From a virus, in the IMG/VR virus record IMGVR_UViG_3300048694_000664, positions 1-22,766 of that record: DNA of 22,766 nt; one strand, given 5' to 3'. Shown here one piece after another: positions 18,616-22,766 of this stretch. The notes under the pieces were generated by a model. The model was not told where the DNA came from and made no database searches. It saw nothing but the letters and a program-made list of their open reading frames with translations. The position numbers and the translations under genes were made by a program. The first letter of the stretch is position 1. Every line of letters begins with the position of its first letter.

Positions 18616-18842
18616 TACTTTTCCTTTTTCTTGCGAGTTGCAGCCTTGGCTTTTACCGCAGGCTTCAGCTGGTCAAGTTCGTAAGCGTCAATTGCTTCCT
18701 GCACTTCTCTAGCCAGTGCTGCATCATCCCATTCAAGTTCTGTGCGTCCATCTTCGAAAGTTTTCACTGTCAAGTGTGTGCCTTTTTCAATCTTTGGCCA
18801 GCTGGTGCTGGACTTGCTTTTTGCTGAAGCTCGGGTTGCCAT
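18615..18842 (-). CDS. Unknown small basic/acidic protein
   Basis: A 75-residue protein: MATRASAKSKSSTSWPKIEK at the start, a strand pair (THLTVKTFEDGRTELEWD), an acidic helix (AALAREVQEAIDAYE) and a Lys/Ala-rich tail (KPAVKAKAATRKKKEK). The start at 18842 has AAGGAAA upstream; an ATG at 18866 does not. It follows FolE by 10 bases. Unknown function; a nucleic-acid-binding tail is possible. Confidence 0.8.
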   Translation of the reverse strand: MATRASAKSKSSTSWPKIEKGTHLTVKTFEDGRTELEWDDAALAREVQEAIDAYELDQLKPAVKAKAATRKKKEK

Positions 18843-18852
18843 GGTTGTTTCC

Positions 18853-19554
18853 TTATCGTGGGGCAAACTCTTGTTGGAGTTTTACGTTGTCGAAGAATTC
18901 TTTTTTAACTGACGCATCGGCCTTAAAGGCGCCGTGTAGAACCGTCGTCTGGGTAAGACTAGAGTGTGCCATAATACCACGATTCTCGCAGCAACCGTGG
19001 GTGGCTTGGATATAGACCGCAACGTCTTTTGAACCAGTTGCGAATTCAATTTCCCGAGCAATGTCCATACAAAGCTCTTCTTGTAACGTGCCGCGACGAG
19101 CACACCATTGGGCAATACGCGAATACTTTGATAGTCCGATAAGTTTGGGTCCTGCAATAATACCAATGTATGCCACACCCGATACAGGTTGATGATGGTG
19201 ACTACACATACTTTTGAGTTCTGAACGAACGACCAACATGCCTTCATACTTGCCTTCTGTGTCGTTGGGAAATGCAGTTGCGTTCGGGGATTCTTCATAT
19301 CTACCTGCCATAATTTCATACACATACATCTTGGCCAGTCGTCGTGCTGTGCCCATTGAGTTAGGATCAGTGTGTCGATCAATGATTAGGCTGTCCAGCA
19401 CTCCTTCAAACTTGCCTGTTAGCTCATCCACTAACATATCCTTTTCTTTGTCTGTGATGTAGTCTGCAATGTTGTCGCCTGCCCAATAACGTGCTCCGGC
19501 ATCAGTTAGGCGTTTGCGAATCACTTGTGATAAATTTAAGCTATTGTCTGTCAA
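18853..19554 (-). CDS. folE: GTP cyclohydrolase I (FolE)
   Basis: A 233-residue FolE homologue. It converts GTP to dihydroneopterin triphosphate, the entry point to folate and to queuosine/7-deazaguanine synthesis. Zinc ligands can be read: Cys117 and the HH pair in CSHHHQPVSG (117-126) and Cys188 in HGCCENRG. Family regions GTARRLAKMYVYEI, VAYIGIIAGPKLIGLSKYSR and AHSSLTQTT are also present. The start codon is TTG at 19554 behind CGGAG, and a strong promoter (TTGACA/TACAAT) lies upstream. It starts the unit that continues through the BI-1, HIT and QueD genes. With QueD and QueE it supports a deazaguanine pathway. Confidence 0.94.
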   Translation of the reverse strand: MTDNSLNLSQVIRKRLTDAGARYWAGDNIADYITDKEKDMLVDELTGKFEGVLDSLIIDRHTDPNSMGTARRLAKMYVYEIMAGRYEESPNATAFPNDTEGKYEGMLVVRSELKSMCSHHHQPVSGVAYIGIIAGPKLIGLSKYSRIAQWCARRGTLQEELCMDIAREIEFATGSKDVAVYIQATHGCCENRGIMAHSSLTQTTVLHGAFKADASVKKEFFDNVKLQQEFAPR

Positions 19555-19592
19555 TTTTTACTCCGAGTTCTAGACGTGGATGTCTTTGTGTA

Positions 19593-19621
19593 ATTGTACG
19601 ATATTTAGACCTGCGTGTCAA
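19593..19621 (-). promoter_or_regulatory. Strong sigma70-type promoter before folE
   Basis: -35 TTGACA (19621-19616), 17-base spacer, -10 TACAAT (19598-19593) on the minus strand. The -35 begins within a few bases of the GalE-like stop. Leader to the TTG start is about 30 bases. Confidence 0.82.
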
Positions 19622-20571
19622 CGGTTATACCATTTCCATGCATGGGAAATCATGTCTGGCAAGGTCCAATGTCGCCAATTGCCGGCAATCATATCAAATT
19701 TGGTTGAGCTAGCAGTTAGAGCAGCCGGATCACCTTCTCTTCGAGGACCAACTTGAACTTGTGGAAGTTTTCCGGTTACCTGTTGGGCAGTCATGAGTAT
19801 TTCATGATTGCTGGTGCCTTGATTGGTGCCAAGATTGTAAATGCCAGCAGGTATTTTGGAATCCAGTGCCAGTAAATGAGCTCGAGCAATGTCTTCTACA
19901 TGTATGTAATCGCGAATACAAGTGCCATCTTCTGTGGGATAATCGTTGCCAAACAGTTCAAAAACAGTGTTGTCTCTTATGGCTGTTAACACACGACCCA
20001 CAATGTGGGTGGCACCATTTTCTTGTCCATGCCGACCTTGACTGTCAGCACCGCAAGCGTTGAAATATCTAAATGCAACGTAATCCAATTTGTAAGCACG
20101 ATGATAACTGGCCATTATAGTTTCTATCATCATTTTGCTTTCGCCGTAAGGGCTAATTGGTTCTCTAGGATCCACTTCGTGACAAGGAGTCATGATAGGT
20201 GTTCCGTATACTGCCGCACTGGAACTGAAGATTATTCGAGTTTTGGGTATGGCCTGACAAACAATATCCAACAACTTCAATGTCTTGACCACGTTGTTGT
20301 TGTAGTAGTCGTCAGGATGTTCGATGCTGGGACCAACCAAGCTGGTGGCAGCACAATGTATCACAGCATCCGGACGTTCTTGTATCAACACATTTAGCGC
20401 AGCGTCGCTGGCAAAGTCGTTGCGTACAAATCGATCAAACACACCTGACAAGTTTGATGGATACTGACGTCGATCTATTCCAATTACCTTGTGCCCTGCG
20501 TCTTTGAGCAGCAGGCTAATTTGTCCCCCAATGTATCCAGAGGCTCCTGTTACTAATACTGTCTTGCTCAT
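19618..20571 (-). CDS. galE: UDP-glucose 4-epimerase-like (GalE)
   Basis: A 317-residue SDR epimerase. NAD-binding GASGYIG (9-15), a serine in FSSSAAVYG (about 116-118), the catalytic Tyr142 and Lys146 in SPYGESK, and family segments FRYFNACGAD and EDGTCIRDYIHVEDIARAH are all in order. It interconverts UDP-sugars such as UDP-Glc/UDP-Gal, providing donors for the glycosyltransferases next to it (20760-21965 and 13884-14720). Its length is slightly below bacterial GalE (about 338). Exact sugar specificity is not readable. It is coupled to the small gene at 20568-20756 by ATGA. Confidence 0.92.
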   Translation of the reverse strand: MSKTVLVTGASGYIGGQISLLLKDAGHKVIGIDRRQYPSNLSGVFDRFVRNDFASDAALNVLIQERPDAVIHCAATSLVGPSIEHPDDYYNNNVVKTLKLLDIVCQAIPKTRIIFSSSAAVYGTPIMTPCHEVDPREPISPYGESKMMIETIMASYHRAYKLDYVAFRYFNACGADSQGRHGQENGATHIVGRVLTAIRDNTVFELFGNDYPTEDGTCIRDYIHVEDIARAHLLALDSKIPAGIYNLGTNQGTSNHEILMTAQQVTGKLPQVQVGPRREGDPAALTASSTKFDMIAGNWRHWTLPDMISHAWKWYNR

Positions 20572-20756
20572 TCTGTTTCCTTGAACAGTGGCATGCTTTC
20601 AGAAAGGTGCCTAATATATTCTAAGTTAGTAGGAAAACTGTCTAGTGTGCCCTTGTGACTCATAATGCTTACTGTGAATGGTTCCTGTCGTTCTAAGCCA
20701 TAGAAAAACATTTCTCTAGCACCTTGTTCTAACTGACTTTTGAAGTGTTCGTTCAT
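20568..20756 (-). CDS. Small unknown protein
   Basis: A 62-residue protein starting MNEHFKSQLEQGAREMFFYG, with a helical start and a short strand. It lies between the GT-B gene and galE: three bases after the former and overlapping the latter as ATGA. No homology recognised; not an EHFGVE-family copy despite the MNE start. Confidence 0.75.
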   Translation of the reverse strand: MNEHFKSQLEQGAREMFFYGLERQEPFTVSIMSHKGTLDSFPTNLEYIRHLSESMPLFKETE

Positions 20757-20759
20757 AGT

Positions 20760-21965
20760 TTAATCCTTGAAGTGATACTTTGCGCCAGCAACGTGGTCAC
20801 GATAGCGATTGCCTGCACGATTCCATTGCTCACCCGCACCTTCAATAATATCAACAATCCGATCAACAGTACCGTTATTCCAATCACTAATGAGGCCCAT
20901 GTTGTGATGTGGTTTTTCCAGTAATGTTTGTAGCTTGAGGTAAGCATCGTCTATTGACCAAGGGACATATAGGCGGTCTGGATCGTTGGCAAAAGTCTCG
21001 GGGAAACTACGATAAGCAGGATATAATACGTTACAACCAAGAGTGTCAGCCTCGGAAACTGTGTTAGAGACCCAGTCTTGAAGAGCACAATTAAACAGCA
21101 CACGAGTATCGTTAACAAGAGCATAGTAATCGTCTTTCTTCAGGTTGTCGTAGATTTTGAGCGTCCCTTGCGCCTCCATATAGCGGGCACGTTCAACATA
21201 CGCTGAATTGTTGCTTCTGAGAGGTCCGCCACTGTATATTGCAAACTCACAAGGTTCGCTGGCGTTGCTATGGTATTCTTCAACAAGGTCCATGAAGAAG
21301 CCAGGTTGCTTTTCTTGGTCAAAGCGAGCTGCGAAACCCACCCTCCGGGTACGCTGCTCAAACGGTTTGATATTTTCTTTACCTCCAATGCGGCCAAGAA
21401 CTTCTTCCTTTCCAAATGCCAAGCCGGAAATGTTGTAGATTGGAGCAGTCCAGCCAGCAATCCGCATGTGAGCCACCATTTCCTCGTTGGTTGCCAGAAC
21501 GGCTCCACTAGAGAACGCAACCATTTCATTGACCATATGCTCATACAAGTTCATCCATTTCTGCAAACCCCAAACATGCACAAAGTCATCGGGGTCAATG
21601 GCCTGTGCCAAACAACGCACAAAGATTCTGGGACAATGACCAGGAGGAATCTGATTCATGATATAGCCAAGACTTTCAAAGCCCGGTTGAAACATGTCTT
21701 CAAAGTAAATCACATCAGACTCTGTGACTTCGCCGTTCTTCATCATTTGAACCAGGTTCATCATCTGGCTCATGGCAAAGTAACTGCGACCATGTGCGTC
21801 CAACACCTGTCCCACTGAGATAGCCTGTGTGTTGTCGATTGTGTTGCCGGGCACATAAACAACGTCTAGACCACGGCGTTCAAACACACGCCGATTCCAC
21901 TCTGTGAGTTGTAGTGTGTAGCGAGCTTCATAGGACTCAAGTCCCATGTAGAATAGTTTTCTCAT
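20760..21965 (-). CDS. GT-B type glycosyltransferase
   Basis: A 401-residue protein with two Rossmann-like halves. The first runs from FYMGLESYEARYTLQL; the second begins at RVGFAARFDQEKQPGFF (208-224), the linker and strand seen in GT4-type enzymes, and has NTVSEADTLGCN (301-312) with the nucleotide-sugar-binding Glu305. No membrane segments. It would transfer a sugar from a nucleotide donor to an unknown acceptor. GalE directly downstream fits the donor supply. DNA glucosylation, as in T4, is one possibility but no sequence feature proves it. The start overlaps the preceding stop as ATGA. Confidence 0.83.
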   Translation of the reverse strand: MRKLFYMGLESYEARYTLQLTEWNRRVFERRGLDVVYVPGNTIDNTQAISVGQVLDAHGRSYFAMSQMMNLVQMMKNGEVTESDVIYFEDMFQPGFESLGYIMNQIPPGHCPRIFVRCLAQAIDPDDFVHVWGLQKWMNLYEHMVNEMVAFSSGAVLATNEEMVAHMRIAGWTAPIYNISGLAFGKEEVLGRIGGKENIKPFEQRTRRVGFAARFDQEKQPGFFMDLVEEYHSNASEPCEFAIYSGGPLRSNNSAYVERARYMEAQGTLKIYDNLKKDDYYALVNDTRVLFNCALQDWVSNTVSEADTLGCNVLYPAYRSFPETFANDPDRLYVPWSIDDAYLKLQTLLEKPHHNMGLISDWNNGTVDRIVDIIEGAGEQWNRAGNRYRDHVAGAKYHFKD

Positions 21966-22372
21966 TTGTGATAAAGTCCTTTTGCTTTGATCTTCAGCGT
22001 ATTCGTGAGGTCTTGATCAATCTGTTGGGCCATTTTACTGGCGGTTGCCATAGAATACATTTCATGGTCGGTCCAACTATATTCTTTTTGTTCCATAGCA
22101 GGTCTTTGCATGCGACGAACGGTATCTTCAACATCATGCAACCGTCTATTTAGATGATTGACATCCTCGTACAATCTTCTCAGCGGCCCTGCATTGCGAC
22201 CGTGTACACCACTGTCTCTGCTCTCAGGGCGAGTCAAGGTCACAATCATCATGAGACTGCGTAGTGCGTTCATAACACGTTCGTCTTTGCTGTTAATAGC
22301 TTCATCAAACATGTCGATAAAGCGTTCTAGATCAAAGTCTGCTTGATCCGGGTCTCGAGCGGCACCGCTCAT
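21962..22372 (-). CDS. Unknown helical protein
   Basis: A 136-residue protein. It is mostly helical and charged, with likely coiled coil in GPLRRLYEDVNHLNRRLHD and VEDTVRRMQRPAMEQKE. N-terminus DPDQADFDLERFIDMFDEAI. It is coupled to the preceding small gene by TAATG and to the GT-B gene by ATGA. Function unknown; related proteins may occur in other T4-like phages. Confidence 0.8.
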   Translation of the reverse strand: MSGAARDPDQADFDLERFIDMFDEAINSKDERVMNALRSLMMIVTLTRPESRDSGVHGRNAGPLRRLYEDVNHLNRRLHDVEDTVRRMQRPAMEQKEYSWTDHEMYSMATASKMAQQIDQDLTNTLKIKAKGLYHK

Positions 22373-22593
22373 TAGAATCTCCCAGCAAGTCTGCGAGTGT
22401 CTTCATCCCACATGTTCTTGGCATTTTTGCCTTGAGCATATTTGGTATATTGTTGCCATGCATAACTCTTGAAGTTATACAAGTCGGCTTCGTTGTAACG
22501 ATAGCCATAGTCCTGGCAGAATTCCAGGAGCTTCTCAAGATCTTCAAAAATCTCTTGTACGCGAGAATTGGGTTTGAAGTTGGGTTTTGCCAT
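22372..22593 (-). CDS. Small unknown protein
   Basis: A 73-residue, aromatic-rich helical protein, MAKPNFKPNSRVQEIFEDLE at the start and MWDEDTRRLAGRF at the end. The start at 22593 has AAGGAAA upstream; an ATG at 22614 is not supported. It follows the PTPS-type fragment by 10 bases. Function unknown. Confidence 0.82.
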   Translation of the reverse strand: MAKPNFKPNSRVQEIFEDLEKLLEFCQDYGYRYNEADLYNFKSYAWQQYTKYAQGKNAKNMWDEDTRRLAGRF

Positions 22594-22603
22594 TTTGTTT
22601 CCT

Positions 22604-22766
22604 TTAGATAGCAATTAGTTGATGAGGGCGGTGAGTTTCGTATTTGATGAGGGCGCCGTTTTCACCATCTTCGGCAACCTCAATCCACACTGCACGATTG
22701 GGATACCGATCGGCAATTTGTAGATACAGGTCATCTGCGATCATTTCGCAGCTTTTGTAGTTGAGC
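22604..22766 (-). CDS. C-terminus of a probable second PTPS/QueD-family protein (partial)
   Basis: Only the last 53 residues lie in the window. The stretch NYKSCEMIADDLYLQIADRY, then AVWIEVAEDGENGALIKYE, follows the end of PTPS/QueD proteins: a conserved Cys-Glu/Thr-Glu (the Glu that binds the pterin), a helix, then a final strand pair. The same order is seen in the queD-like gene here (GCEGLSEMLY...RVEVRETQANMAF). The zinc-binding part is outside the window, so the call is tentative. Confidence 0.55.
   Translation of the reverse strand, partial: LNYKSCEMIADDLYLQIADRYPNRAVWIEVAEDGENGALIKYETHRPHQLIAI

Noticed and set aside
20568-20756. Seventh member of the EHFGVE family because of its MNE start
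   Set aside because: It lacks the FAELIVRECA core and the EHFGVE end, so the shared first three residues are not significant.
1-22766. T4-type late promoters (TATAAATA)
   Set aside because: Read on both strands by eye; no convincing octamer upstream of a gene was found. A systematic scan could still find variants.

Overview
This window looks like part of a tailed bacteriophage genome, probably a large T4-related myovirus of an aquatic bacterium. All 60 supported genes lie on the minus strand, so transcription runs from position 22766 towards 1. Genes are tightly packed, with stop and start codons overlapping as ATGA, TGATG, TAATG or GTGA. No stretch of even 150 bases lacks a gene. Many proteins are under 100 residues. 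Phage-type genes include a T4 RNase H/FEN-family nuclease, a MazG-like pyrophosphohydrolase, a GIY-YIG nuclease, a phage-type 2OG-Fe(II) oxygenase and a bL12-like protein. No structural, packaging or replication-core genes are present, so this is an accessory and early-gene region. The phage family and the host are inferences; nothing in the sequence names them.

Right side (about 22766 to 9.8 kb, in transcription order): the C-terminus of a probable PTPS/QueD-family protein cut by the window edge; two small unknown proteins; a GT-B glycosyltransferase; a GalE-type epimerase; a strong promoter and GTP cyclohydrolase I (FolE, TTG start); several unknown small proteins; a Bax-inhibitor-1 family membrane protein; a HIT-family protein; a divergent QueD; a YhhQ-type queuosine-precursor transporter; a GT-A glycosyltransferase; a SAM methyltransferase; QueE with an unusual cluster loop; a TagD-like nucleotidyltransferase; a 2OG-Fe(II) oxygenase; a DUF2452-like protein; and RNase H. 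FolE, QueD and QueE together make 7-carboxy-7-deazaguanine, and YhhQ proteins import preQ0/preQ1-type bases. The region therefore supports 7-deazaguanine metabolism, either for modified phage DNA or for host tRNA queuosine. The sugar genes point to modification of a glycan, the host surface or DNA.

Left side (about 8.8 kb to 1): a MazG-like gene, then a dense run of small, mostly unknown proteins. It includes six copies of a paralogous family with constant ends and a variable middle, a bL12 C-terminal-domain protein and two zinc-finger-like peptides. This half has strong sigma70-type promoters, two of them placed directly behind near-identical hairpins as a repeated terminator/promoter cassette. 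This looks like a host-takeover (early) region.

Seven promoters could be read, all with a 17-base spacer between -35 and -10. No T4-type late promoter (TATAAATA) was noticed. No tRNA, rRNA, CRISPR array, insertion sequence or integrase was seen. Signs of recent rearrangement are a 112-base exact duplication, a 57-base exact duplication that created a 30-residue mini-gene, and a 13-base tandem duplication that shifted a reading frame.
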